A stretch of DNA of 64,000 nt, taken from contig JAQBNT010000242.1 in assembly GCA_028288445.1 (NCBI GenBank), forward strand, positions 1 to 64,000. Reading direction: 5' to 3'. How positions within the stretch are numbered: position 1 is the first letter of the stretch; each line of letters starts with the position of its first letter. A model generated the notes under the pieces. That model did not search any database. It was not told where the DNA came from and worked only from the letters and a program-made list of their open reading frames with translations. Positions 45,179-54,444 of this stretch are shown one piece after another. The translations under genes were made by a program, and so were the position numbers. The DNA is from Hymenobacter sp. (lineage in GTDB: Bacteria; Bacteroidota; Bacteroidia; Cytophagales; Hymenobacteraceae).

Positions 45179-45718
45179 CTGGTCCTTAATCAGGCGGGTG
45201 GTGCTTCTGCGGGCATCGTCCGCGCATTCTACCAGGTACAGGTCGCGGGCCAGGCCTTCGAGGGCAAGGCTGGTATCGAGGGAATTCGGCTCGACAGCGT
45301 GAGTCAATACCCGCTAGTCGGTGGCATTGTACCCGTAGAGCCGGGCGGTGCGGCTGGTGGAATAGGAAAGCGCTAATTGCCCATTGGCAGAGTTAAGGGT
45401 CGAAGCGCTAAGCAGCAGCGAGTCAATACGCAGGGCGGCGGTGCCGGAGTTGGTGATGGCAAACTGCTCGTAAAACGCCCGTCGCGGCCCGCCAGGGGTG
45501 TTGGCACTGCCGTTGGTGCGGGTATTGGTAGTGGCAAAAGCCTGGCCGTTGCTCGAATACGGGGCCACCGCCGGCGTCGTCGCATTGGCCGTTCCCGTGG
45601 AGCGCACCAGCCTTTTGAAGGTCCCCGCGCCGGGGGGAACGCCGGTTGCCGGCAGCGGTACTTGCGTGCTGTCGTTCGCGTTTCGGGTCAGGGGCAGAAC
45701 CCGGTTTGAAAAAATCAA
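45179..45718 (-). pseudogene. Fragment of a T9SS-enzyme accessory domain
   Basis: A 134-residue open frame (45314-45718, minus) has no signal peptide and no enzyme domain. Its wording resembles the C-terminal accessory domain of the T9SS pectinesterase at 30918: NANDSTQVPLPATGV, FKRLVRSTGTA, YSSNGQAFATT and FYEQFAITNSGTAALRIDSL match in order to RNNQDSSAVRPSA, RKLQVSSGSA, YSRTYGQAIA and YYEQFTVAPSGTTAVRVDSV. After its stop, the same frame reads on for about 43 codons with protein-like composition (LALEGLARDLYLVECADDA) that I do not recognise. The opposite strand is also open there. It looks like the remains of a larger secreted protein gene. Confidence 0.5.
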
Positions 45719-45817
45719 AAAGCAAAGCCGATGGGTGCTAAAAATACCTGAATCCGGGTATTTGACGGGGGAAAATTACATCGGAACCTTTGAGGTACTT
45801 AATTCCCGATTATTAAA

Positions 45818-48800
45818 ATGATTAAACGCTTTACATCTAAATGCACCAACCGGCTAAGCCAGTGTATGGTGTTATTCCTGCTACTGTTGGCCGGCTCAGC
45901 CTGGGCCGAATCACCGGCTGCCGCCGGGCCCGGCGGCGGTACCACGCCTTCCCTTAGCCAGGCGCTCAATTCCGACGGCACCCTGCGGGCCGGCGCAAGC
46001 GGCTCGTTCGATGCCCGCGCTTTTACGATGGGCACTGCGCCCGATGGCCGGCCGGTGTTTCGGCCGGCCGGGGTCAAGCGTATCCAGGGGGCCGGCGATG
46101 TCAACTGGCAGGACGGCTTCGGCATTCGCGGGGCCAATTCCTCGGTGCTGGCCGTGGTGCAGGTGGGCACCGATACTTATGTGGCCGGAAGCTTCACTAT
46201 AGTGGGCAACGTGGTGGCCAACCGCGTGGCCCGCTGGAACGGCACTACCTGGGTCAGCCTCGGCACTGGCACGGCCAACGGCGTGGACGGCACCGTGAAT
46301 GCGCTGGCCGTGGACGGCACCGGCAATGTGTACGTAGGCGGCAGCTTTACCAACGCCGGCGGTAACCCCGCCAGCCGCGTGGCCCGCTGGAACGGCACGG
46401 CCTGGAGCGCCCTGGGCAGCGGTACCATCGCCACCGACGGCACGGCCAACGGCGTGGGCAGCACGGTGAATGCGCTGGCCGTGGACGGCACCGGCATCGT
46501 GTATGCGGGCGGCGGCTTTACCACGGCCGGCGGCCTCACGGCCAACCGCGTGGCCCGCTGGAACGGCACGGCCTGGAGCGCCCTGGGCAGCGGCACCACC
46601 GCCACCGACGGCACGGCCAACGGCGTGGGCAGCACCGTGAGCGCGCTGGCCGTGGGCGGCACCGGCATCGTGTACGCGGGCGGCGGCTTTACCACGGCCG
46701 GGGGCACGGCCGCCCGCTACGTGGCCCGCTGGAACGGCACGACCTGGAGCGCCCTGGGCAGCGGCACCACTGCCACCGACGGCACGGCCAACGGCGTGGG
46801 CAGTACGGTGAATGCGCTGGCTGTTTCCGGCACCAGCGTCTACGCAGGCGGGTTATTCACCACGGCCGGGGGCACGGCCGCCCGCTACGTGGCCCGCTGG
46901 AACGGCACGGCCTGGAGCGCCCTGGGCAGCGGCACCACCGCCACCGACGGCACCGCCAACGGCGTGGCCTCCCTGGTTTTCGCCCTCAGCGTGTCCGGTT
47001 CCAACGTGTACGTGGGCGGCCTGTTCACCACGGCCGGGGGCCTGACGGCCAACCGCGTGGCCCGCTGGAACGGCAGCACCTGGAGCAGCCTCGGCACGGG
47101 CACCACCAACGGCGTGAACAGCACCGTGCAAGCCCTGGCCCTGAACGGCACCGACGTGCTGGTAGGCGGTCTGTTTGCCACGGCCGGCGGCACCACTGTA
47201 GGCCGTCTGGCCCGCTGGGACGGTTCCGCCTGGAACGCGCTGGGCGCTGCCGCCAACGGCGTGTTCGGCTCGGTTACCAACGACATCCGGGCGGTGGTTG
47301 TGAGCGGGACCGACGTGTACGTGGGCGGCCCCTTTACCCAGGTGGGTGGGGTGGCGGCCAACTACGTGGCCAAGTGGAACGGCACGGCCTGGAGCAGCCT
47401 CGGCACCGGCACCGCGAATGGCACCGATGACGTGGTGGAGTCGCTGGCCATCAGCGGCACCACGCTCTACGCGGGAGGACGCTTTCTGAATGCCGGCGGC
47501 AACCCCGCCAGCCACGTAGCCAAATGGAATGGTACGGCCTGGAGCAGCCTCGGCACCGGCATCGCCGACGGGGCCAACATCTTTGTAACCGCGCTGGCCG
47601 TGGACGGCACCGCCCTGTACGTGGGTGGACAGTTTGCCCAGGCCGGCAGCGTAACGACCACCAACATTGCCCGCTGGACCGGCAGCGCCTGGCAGGCGCT
47701 GGGCAGCGGAGCCAACGAAGGCGTGAACGCCGCAGTGAACGCCCTGGCCCTGCGTGGCACCGACCTCTACTTGGGCGGCGGCTTCAGCATGGCCGGCTCG
47801 GTGGCAGCTAATCGGGTGGCGCGCTGGAACGGCAGCACCTGGAGTAGCCTCGGCACCGGCGCGGCCAACGGCATTGACCTGAGCGGCACCGTCGATGCGC
47901 TGGTGCTGAACAGTACCGATGTGTACGTGGGCGGTACCTTCACGGCGGCCGGCGGCAACGCGGCCAATAACGTGGCCCGCTGGAACGGCACGGCCTGGAG
48001 CAGCCTCGGCACCGGCACCGACGGCCGGGTGCAGGCCCTGACCCTGAACGGCCCCGACCTGTACGCGGGCGGCGAGTTTGTCCAGGCCGGCGGCGCGGCG
48101 GCCAGCCGCATTGCCAAGTGGAACGGCGGCACCTGGAGTGTGCTCGGCACCGGCCTCAACAATGCTGTGTATGCGCTGGGGGCCATCACCGGCGGCAACG
48201 TATACGCCGGCGGCCCTTTCACCGCCGTCGGCGATGGCAGCAAGGTCAGCTACGCCTTCGGGGTGTACGAGCCGGTCAGCACAGCTTTCACCGTCACCGG
48301 TTTCAGTCCGGCGAGCGCGGCAGCAGGGGCGGTGGTCACCATCACCGGCACCAACCTGACCGGGGCCACGGGGGTGCGCTTCGGCACCGGGGCCCTGGCC
48401 CTGCGCTTCACCGTAGTCGATGCCAGCACCATCACGGCAGTGGTGCCGGTGGCGGCCGCGTCAGGACCTATCACCGTGAGCAACGCCACGGCGGTGGCCA
48501 GCAGTGCGGCCTCGTTCACCTACGCGCCCATGCTTGATGCCCAGGTCAGCCTGAGCCCGATTGGCCCGCTCAGCGTCTGTTCGCCCCAAACCCTGACCGC
48601 CACGGGCACCCGGCCCGGTTTCGCCCCCGGCGGCACCGGTTTCAACAACCCGGTGCGAGTGGTGACCGTGCAAACCGACGGCAAGGTGCTGGCCGGTGGC
48701 TCCTTTACCCAATTCAATGGCGCTTCGCAGCCCTACCTGGTCCGGCTCAATGCGAATGGAACTATTGACAACACGTTGAGTGCGAGTGCGGCTGGAGTGA

Positions 48801-51800
48801 ATGGTGACGTTTACGCTCTGGTGGCGCAGCCCGACGGCAAAACGCTGGTGGGCGGCGCTTTCGGCGGGAGTAGCGGCAGGCTGCTGCGGCTGAATGCAAA
48901 CGGCAGCCTGGATGCCTCGTTCACCATCGGCAGTGGCTTTGATGGCACGGTGTGGGCACTGGCCTTGCAGCCCGACGGCAAAATACTGGTGGGGGGCACC
49001 TTCAGTACCCTCAACGGCGTGACCGTGCCCACGGGACTGGTGCGGCTGAATGCTGACGGCACCCGTGACGCCACCTTCAACCCCGGCGGCCAGGGTGTGG
49101 ACGGCGGCGTCCTCGCCCTGGCCTTACAGGCTAACGGCAGGATTGTGGCCGGTGGCGAGTTCGGCACCTACAATAACGTGGCGGCGGCCAACTTGCTGCG
49201 CATGAACGCCAACGGCAGCCGCGACCTGACCTTCGACAGCAGCCCGGCGGGCATCGCCAACAAGGTGTGGGCCGTGGCCGTGCAGCCCGACGGCAAAATA
49301 CTGGCTGCTGGCAGCTTCGACAACAATGCCCTGGCCCCCGACCATCTCGTGCGCCTGACCACTACCGGAGGGCTCGACAACACCTTTAACCTCAACGGCG
49401 CCGGCTTCGATAACGTGGTTTGGAGCGTGGGCGTGCTGGCCGATGGCAAAATCCTGGTCGGCACCCCATCCAATAGCTACAACGGGGCCGCTGTTTCGGG
49501 CGGACTGATGCGGCTGACCGCCGCCGGGCAGTACGACAACAGCTTCAATGCCGGCGGCACCGGCTTTGGCACCGCCGACGTGTTTGGCATTGCCCTGCAA
49601 GCCGATGGCAAGGTGCTGGCGGGCGGCTCTTTCCTGAGCTACAACGGCGTGGCCTCGACTCCCGATTACCTGGCCCGCGTACAGGCCGACGGCAGCATGA
49701 ATGCCACCAGCACCGCCCTGACCGGGGCCACGTTCACCTTCGCGCCCGGCGGCAGCACCACCAATCCGCTCACGACGAGTACGGCCGGCTCCTACTCAGC
49801 CACGGCCACGGTGGGCAGCAGCACATCGGAACCATCCAATACGGTGGTGCTGACCCCGTGTGCGGTCCCCACCCTGACCTCGTTCACGCCCACCAGCGGT
49901 CCGGCCACGACCAGCGTTCAACTCACTGGCACCAACTTTACCGGGGCTACCGCCGTGGCCTTCAACGGCACGGCGGCACCCGGCTTCGTGGTCAATTCCA
50001 GTACCCAGATTACGGTAAGCGTGCCGGCTGGCGCCAGCACGGGCACTATTTCAGTGACCACGCCCGGCGGCACGGCCACCAGCACCGGCATCTTTACAGT
50101 GCCTACGGGCACGGCCCCGGTAGTGGTGAGCGTGGGGGTACCGGCCAGCCAGAATTATAAACTGGGCCAACTCCTGGCCTTCACGGTCGTGTTCGATGCG
50201 CCGGTAACGGTGAGCGGCAGCCCCACGCTGAACCTGGTGATGGGGAGCACTACCGTGCCGGCCGCCCTGACCGGCGGCAGCGGCACCACCACCCTGCAAT
50301 TCAGCCGCACGGTGGACGGTACCGACCTGGACCTGGATGGCATTGCCCTCGTTGCTGCCTCGGCGCTGAGCGGCGGCAGCATCGTGAGCAGCGGCGGCGT
50401 GGCCGTTAACCGGACCCTGAACGGCGTGCCGTCGACGAGTGGCATCATCGTAGATGGCATTCAGCCCTTCGTGGCTGCTTCGACCCGCCTGCTGCCCGCT
50501 ACCGCGAGTGCCACCGGCCCGGACGTGACTTTTCGGGTGGTGTTCAACGAGGCCGTGACCGGCGTGGCCGCTGCCACTTTTGCTGTGGTGAGCGCGGGCG
50601 GCGTGGGCGGCACGGTGAGTGGCGTGGTGCCGGTAGCGGCTTCGGGCGGCACCACCTACGACGTGACCCTGACCGGCATCAACGGCGACGGCTCGGTGCG
50701 GCTGACGGCCCCCGGCACCGGTCCCTTGGTGCAGGATGCCTTCACGAATGCCTACCTGGCCAGTGCCTCAGCCGCCGGCGAAACCTATACCATCGTTCCC
50801 GGCAACTTGCTCGTGGCCACGCCCCAGAACGTAACCGGCGTGTACGCCAACGTGACGGTGGCCGCGAACGGTGTGGCCACCCTCACCGGCAACCTCACGG
50901 TGACCAGTGTGGTGACCGTGAGTTCGGGCGGCTCGTTCTTGTTCCGGCAGGGCAGCGGTGCCTTTCGTCGGGGCACGGCCGGCGACCCTTGCAACGTGGT
51001 GAGCGGCACCGGCAGCTTTGTGGTGGAGCCCGGCGCGAAGCTGGGCATCTGCGACCCCAACGGCATCAGCCTGAGCGGAGCCACCGGGGCTGTGCAAGTA
51101 ACGGGCTCCCGCAGCTTTTCCAGCCAGGCCCACTACATATACGCCGGCGACGTGGCCCAGACCACTGGTGATGGCCTGCCCGCCACCGTGGCCGGCCTCA
51201 CCGTCGGCAATGAGGCCGGCGTCACACTGACCAACGCCGCAATAAGCATTTCGGGGTTTCTGAACCTGACCAACGGCGACCTGACGGTGCCGGCGGCCAA
51301 AACACTGACCATCAACAGCGGGGCTGTCGCTACTACCGGCACTCGCGTCATCAGCGGAGCCGGCTCTTTTGTGCTTAGCAGCGGGGGGCTTCTCAAGACC
51401 GGCAACGGGGCCGGCATCAGCGCACTTGGTACGGCCACGGGCGCGGTACAAACCACGACGGCCCGCTCCTTCGGGGCCGGTGCCAGCTACGATTACAACG
51501 GTACGGCTGCCCAAACCACCGGTACCGGCCTACCGGGCACCATCGCCGGGCTGACCGTTGGCAACGCGGCCGGCGTAACGCTGACCAATGACCTGACCAC
51601 CACCGGCGTGCTGACCATGAGCAGCGGCGTGCTGACCACCGGCACCCGAACCATAACGCTGGGTAGCACGGGCACACTTTTGGAACAAGAAGCCAGCTAC
51701 GTGCTGGGCAAGGTAGTGGCGACCCGCCCGCTGGCCCCCGGCGCAGCCGAAGCTTTCGGTGGGCTGGGCCTGACGCTGGCCCCGGCCACCGGCTCCACCG

Positions 51801-52651
51801 CCCCCGGCACTACGCTCGTTACGCGCACCACCGGCACGGCCCTCGCCGGGGCGGGCACGAGCCAGAGCATTCTGCGCAACTTCAACATCGTGCCCACGGT
51901 GAACACGGGCCTGAACGTGACGATGGATTTCGCGTATTTCGACCACGAGCGCAACGGCATTCCTGTCGCCAACCTGGCCCTGTTCAAGTCGATGAGCGGC
52001 GGTACGCCCTGGATTCCGCAGCGCGGTACCACGGCAGCCGGCAACGTCATCGCCAAAACGGGCATCACCGACTTCTCGGTCTGGACGCTGGGCAACAGCG
52101 CCGCCCCGCTGCCCGTGGAGCTCACCGCCTTCACGGCCACGGCCGAGGGCACTACGGCTGTGCGCCTGGCCTGGGCCACGGCCTCGGAAAAGAACAGCGC
52201 CGCATTTGAAGTAGAGCGCAGCGCCGACGGCACAAGTTTCGTGCGCATCGGCACGGTAGGTGCCGCTGGCAGCAGCAGTGCCCCCCGCAGCTACGAGCTG
52301 GTGGACACCAACCTGCCAACGCACCACCCCACCCTCTACTACCGCCTGCGCCAGGTGGATACGGACGGCACGTTCAGCCACTCACCTATCCGCGCCGTAG
52401 CCCTCAATGGCGCGTCTGCCGGCCTGGCCCTGTTCCCCAACCCGGCCCCTGCCGGGCACGGCGGCGCGGTCACGCTTGCGGGCGCGTTGCCCGGCACGGT
52501 GGTTACGGTGTTCGATGCGCTGGGCCGCGCAGTAACCGCGGCCCCGGCCGATGCCACGGGCACCGCAGTGCTGGCCCTGCCTCAGGGCCTGTCCAGCGGT
52601 GTGTACGTGGTGCGCAACGGCACCCATGCCCTGCGCCTGACGGTAGAATAG
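45818..52651 (+). CDS. Giant T9SS cargo protein with two types of propeller-like repeats
   Basis: A 2277-residue protein with signal peptide ending AGSAWAES. Residues ~97-810 hold 13 repeats of about 55-65 residues, each with a YVGG/YAGG-FTxAGG strand and a VARWNGTxWSxLGxG strand, likely beta-propeller blades. A TIG domain follows (~823-905), then about seven delta-60-type repeats (~946-1290; QPDGKILVGGTF, LVRLNADGTRDATFN), a second TIG domain (~1350-1430), Ig-like domains, and beta-rich repeats (LTVGNAAGVTLTN). Near the end is a PVELTAFTATAE domain, and the last ~75 residues are a T9SS sorting domain (LFPNPAPAG...GVYVVRNG). It is probably surface-bound or released. Its role is unknown; adhesion or glycan binding would fit. 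It has its own strong terminator. Confidence 0.88.
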   Translation: MIKRFTSKCTNRLSQCMVLFLLLLAGSAWAESPAAAGPGGGTTPSLSQALNSDGTLRAGASGSFDARAFTMGTAPDGRPVFRPAGVKRIQGAGDVNWQDGFGIRGANSSVLAVVQVGTDTYVAGSFTIVGNVVANRVARWNGTTWVSLGTGTANGVDGTVNALAVDGTGNVYVGGSFTNAGGNPASRVARWNGTAWSALGSGTIATDGTANGVGSTVNALAVDGTGIVYAGGGFTTAGGLTANRVARWNGTAWSALGSGTTATDGTANGVGSTVSALAVGGTGIVYAGGGFTTAGGTAARYVARWNGTTWSALGSGTTATDGTANGVGSTVNALAVSGTSVYAGGLFTTAGGTAARYVARWNGTAWSALGSGTTATDGTANGVASLVFALSVSGSNVYVGGLFTTAGGLTANRVARWNGSTWSSLGTGTTNGVNSTVQALALNGTDVLVGGLFATAGGTTVGRLARWDGSAWNALGAAANGVFGSVTNDIRAVVVSGTDVYVGGPFTQVGGVAANYVAKWNGTAWSSLGTGTANGTDDVVESLAISGTTLYAGGRFLNAGGNPASHVAKWNGTAWSSLGTGIADGANIFVTALAVDGTALYVGGQFAQAGSVTTTNIARWTGSAWQALGSGANEGVNAAVNALALRGTDLYLGGGFSMAGSVAANRVARWNGSTWSSLGTGAANGIDLSGTVDALVLNSTDVYVGGTFTAAGGNAANNVARWNGTAWSSLGTGTDGRVQALTLNGPDLYAGGEFVQAGGAAASRIAKWNGGTWSVLGTGLNNAVYALGAITGGNVYAGGPFTAVGDGSKVSYAFGVYEPVSTAFTVTGFSPASAAAGAVVTITGTNLTGATGVRFGTGALALRFTVVDASTITAVVPVAAASGPITVSNATAVASSAASFTYAPMLDAQVSLSPIGPLSVCSPQTLTATGTRPGFAPGGTGFNNPVRVVTVQTDGKVLAGGSFTQFNGASQPYLVRLNANGTIDNTLSASAAGVNGDVYALVAQPDGKTLVGGAFGGSSGRLLRLNANGSLDASFTIGSGFDGTVWALALQPDGKILVGGTFSTLNGVTVPTGLVRLNADGTRDATFNPGGQGVDGGVLALALQANGRIVAGGEFGTYNNVAAANLLRMNANGSRDLTFDSSPAGIANKVWAVAVQPDGKILAAGSFDNNALAPDHLVRLTTTGGLDNTFNLNGAGFDNVVWSVGVLADGKILVGTPSNSYNGAAVSGGLMRLTAAGQYDNSFNAGGTGFGTADVFGIALQADGKVLAGGSFLSYNGVASTPDYLARVQADGSMNATSTALTGATFTFAPGGSTTNPLTTSTAGSYSATATVGSSTSEPSNTVVLTPCAVPTLTSFTPTSGPATTSVQLTGTNFTGATAVAFNGTAAPGFVVNSSTQITVSVPAGASTGTISVTTPGGTATSTGIFTVPTGTAPVVVSVGVPASQNYKLGQLLAFTVVFDAPVTVSGSPTLNLVMGSTTVPAALTGGSGTTTLQFSRTVDGTDLDLDGIALVAASALSGGSIVSSGGVAVNRTLNGVPSTSGIIVDGIQPFVAASTRLLPATASATGPDVTFRVVFNEAVTGVAAATFAVVSAGGVGGTVSGVVPVAASGGTTYDVTLTGINGDGSVRLTAPGTGPLVQDAFTNAYLASASAAGETYTIVPGNLLVATPQNVTGVYANVTVAANGVATLTGNLTVTSVVTVSSGGSFLFRQGSGAFRRGTAGDPCNVVSGTGSFVVEPGAKLGICDPNGISLSGATGAVQVTGSRSFSSQAHYIYAGDVAQTTGDGLPATVAGLTVGNEAGVTLTNAAISISGFLNLTNGDLTVPAAKTLTINSGAVATTGTRVISGAGSFVLSSGGLLKTGNGAGISALGTATGAVQTTTARSFGAGASYDYNGTAAQTTGTGLPGTIAGLTVGNAAGVTLTNDLTTTGVLTMSSGVLTTGTRTITLGSTGTLLEQEASYVLGKVVATRPLAPGAAEAFGGLGLTLAPATGSTAPGTTLVTRTTGTALAGAGTSQSILRNFNIVPTVNTGLNVTMDFAYFDHERNGIPVANLALFKSMSGGTPWIPQRGTTAAGNVIAKTGITDFSVWTLGNSAAPLPVELTAFTATAEGTTAVRLAWATASEKNSAAFEVERSADGTSFVRIGTVGAAGSSSAPRSYELVDTNLPTHHPTLYYRLRQVDTDGTFSHSPIRAVALNGASAGLALFPNPAPAGHGGAVTLAGALPGTVVTVFDALGRAVTAAPADATGTAVLALPQGLSSGVYVVRNGTHALRLTVE
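46360..47100 (+). repeat. Near-identical tandem DNA repeats in the giant gene
   Basis: Four consecutive copies of a roughly 180-base unit within this stretch are almost identical at DNA level, for example the ggcacggcctggagcgccc block followed by accgccaccgacggcac. The other nine blades of the protein are more diverged. Such identity points to recent duplication or gene conversion and makes the blade number liable to change by recombination; it also makes assembly errors possible here. Confidence 0.75.
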
Positions 52652-52701
52652 TGCCAGCCCCGGCCTGATACCCGATGCTTCGGGCGTCCGGGTGATGCAA
52701 T

Positions 52702-52754
52702 GAACGGAAACGGCTCCCGGCATTTATTGCCGGGGGCCGTTTCCGTTCTTTTTT
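52702..52754 (+). terminator. Strong rho-independent terminator
   Basis: Two 21-base arms (52702-52722 and 52728-52748) pair with a single G-T wobble around the loop tttat, followed by a run of six T (52749-52754). It lies 50 bases after the stop of the giant T9SS gene and is the clearest terminator in the window. Confidence 0.85.
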
Positions 52755-52901
52755 GGCTCGAATCAGGTATTGTGGCAGAAAACAGGCCTCCTACCCTTCC
52801 CCGTGGGCCGGCGGAGAAGATGATGGTGAGAAATAACGCAAGGATTTCCTGCCGGCCCGCAGGTACACGTGAGCCGGAGGAGGAGAATCAAACGGGTAAG
52901 C

Positions 52902-53576
52902 TTACTTTTTGGGCGACATCATCTGGCGCAGCTGTTTTTTCATAGCTTTCTGAATCTGCGCCTCGTGGTCGGCCCGGAAGCGGTTCAGGATGTTGTGGAT
53001 GATGTCCGGCGCGGAAGCCCCGTTGCCGAGCAGAAAGCCCAGATTGGTGAAGAACTGCTGGTGGTCGGCGGTGATGCGCAGGGTCGTCCCCTTCTTTTCG
53101 CTGGAGGGCACAAACAGCCGGTTCAGGTCCAACTCGCTGGTTTCCGCCACAACGGGTGCCTCCGGCAAGGTTTCCTCTTCCTCCAAGTCCGCATCGTCGT
53201 TATTATCCTCGGTGGGCTTTGGAGTTGCGGTCGGGGTTGCCGCACTGGGAGTGGCAGGCTCCTCCCCTCCCCTCTTCGCCGGAGCCGGAGCTTTCGGGCT
53301 GGTTCTGACGACGGCTGGCGCAGCCGATGGCTGGGCCTCGTCCTTCTTTCCCTCGGGTTCCCGACTTGCCGGTTGCGGAGCCGCCGGTGCGGGCGCGATG
53401 GCGGCTGGCGCTGGCGGTGCTGGTACTTCAACGGGCGTGGGAGCAGCTGCCGGCGCCTCCGGCCGCGGGGCCTCGCCCATCAGGCTGAAGGCGGCTACCC
53501 CTGAGGTGAGCGCCGCTAATTCGCGCTGGCGCCGGGCGGCGGCGTCTTCTTTCGATTCTGGTGTTTTCTTGGCCAT
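52902..53576 (-). CDS. Putative partition adaptor: disordered protein with RHH-like (DUF3408-like) C-terminus
   Basis: A 224-residue protein. Residues ~36-150 are a Pro/Ala-rich, probably disordered linker with an acidic patch (DNNDDADLEEEE). The C-terminal ~60 residues predict as beta strand TTLRITA (164-170), helix ADHQQFFTNLGFLLG and helix ASAPDIIHNILNRFRADH, the order of a ribbon-helix-helix DNA-binding fold; the wording recalls DUF3408 proteins found next to ParA in Bacteroidota mobile elements. It starts 12 bases after the parA stop. In type Ib partition systems a small RHH protein downstream of parA binds the centromere and stimulates ParA, so this is its probable role (inference). The RHH call is from pattern only. 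Confidence 0.65.
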   Translation of the reverse strand: MAKKTPESKEDAAARRQRELAALTSGVAAFSLMGEAPRPEAPAAAPTPVEVPAPPAPAAIAPAPAAPQPASREPEGKKDEAQPSAAPAVVRTSPKAPAPAKRGGEEPATPSAATPTATPKPTEDNNDDADLEEEETLPEAPVVAETSELDLNRLFVPSSEKKGTTLRITADHQQFFTNLGFLLGNGASAPDIIHNILNRFRADHEAQIQKAMKKQLRQMMSPKK

Positions 53577-53588
53577 GGTGGGAAGCGG

Positions 53589-54398
53589 TTATTTGGCGTT
53601 GTCGTCGAGGGTGGCGGCGGGCGTGGGCTGTTCAAACTCCACCGGGGCGAATTCCAGGCGCTTGCCCGAGGGCGTCACGGTGCCCTGACCGACTACCAGC
53701 GTCAGAATCTCGGTAATCAGGCTGCCCAGCCCGAGCTTGCCCAGCTCCTTTTCCGGCATAGGAAACATCGTGGAGCGCTTGTCCTTGATACTGACCAGGG
53801 ATTCCACGCGGCTGTTGAGCAACGGGTAGCCCTTCTCGCGGAAGAGGTCGGCGGTTTTGGTATAGACCGTGCGCTTCTCGGCCTTGATGAACTTGTTCCA
53901 GAAGGCGTAAAAGCCCACCAGGTTGGATTCGGACCGCTGGGCCTGGGTGAAGTTGCCCAGGATGTGCATGTAGGACATCGTTGAGGCAATGGTGCCCATG
54001 TCCGGCTCCATGGGCAGGAAGATGTACTCCACCCGCTCGAGCAGCTCGCTCAGGCCCGAGACGTTTACCGTGCCGGGGGTATCGACCAGGATGAAGTCAT
54101 ATTCTTTCTCGGCCAGCGTATCGATGGCGTCCACCGCCTTTTCCATGCTGGAGATGGCAATGGGGTACGGGGTCACCCCCTGCTTGATGAGCCGCTCCTG
54201 GAACGCTACGTCGGACTGCAGCAGCAGCTGCTCGTGGTTGCGGTAGGCGTGCAGGGTATTCTGTGGGTAGTCGCAATCGAGCATGGCCACTTTGTAGCCG
54301 TAGAGGTAGCAGAGCGCCGAGGCAACATGCGTCCCGATGGTCGACTTGCCTGCTCCTCCTTTCTGAGTTGCGAAGGCAATTACACGGGTTTTTTTCAT
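53589..54398 (-). CDS. parA: ParA-family partition ATPase
   Basis: A 269-residue deviant-Walker ATPase without an N-terminal helix-turn-helix, the size of type Ib ParA/Soj-like proteins. Walker A is KGGAGKST at residues 13-20 with the signature first lysine K13; Walker A' is VAMLDCDYPQ (about 37-46); Walker B is DFILVDTPGTV (about 100). Such ATPases bind DNA non-specifically as ATP dimers and move plasmid or chromosome cargo. The gene is followed by an RHH-like protein gene and preceded by an octamer array (54445-54876), which together give the layout of a partition cassette. The helix-turn-helix-free form suggests the partner protein, not ParA, binds the array. Confidence 0.92.
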   Translation of the reverse strand: MKKTRVIAFATQKGGAGKSTIGTHVASALCYLYGYKVAMLDCDYPQNTLHAYRNHEQLLLQSDVAFQERLIKQGVTPYPIAISSMEKAVDAIDTLAEKEYDFILVDTPGTVNVSGLSELLERVEYIFLPMEPDMGTIASTMSYMHILGNFTQAQRSESNLVGFYAFWNKFIKAEKRTVYTKTADLFREKGYPLLNSRVESLVSIKDKRSTMFPMPEKELGKLGLGSLITEILTLVVGQGTVTPSGKRLEFAPVEFEQPTPAATLDDNAK

Positions 54399-54444
54399 AG
54401 AGGGAAAAGGGGTTGCAGACGATGGGTTCTAAATTTTCCGTATT

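Noticed and set aside
44982-45302. 106-codon open frame upstream of the giant gene
   Set aside because: No recognisable protein features, unusual composition, no conserved start context.
46360-48240. Possible CRISPR or satellite array
   Set aside because: The repeats are in frame, code for protein blades of about 60 residues, and have no spacer/repeat alternation of CRISPR size.
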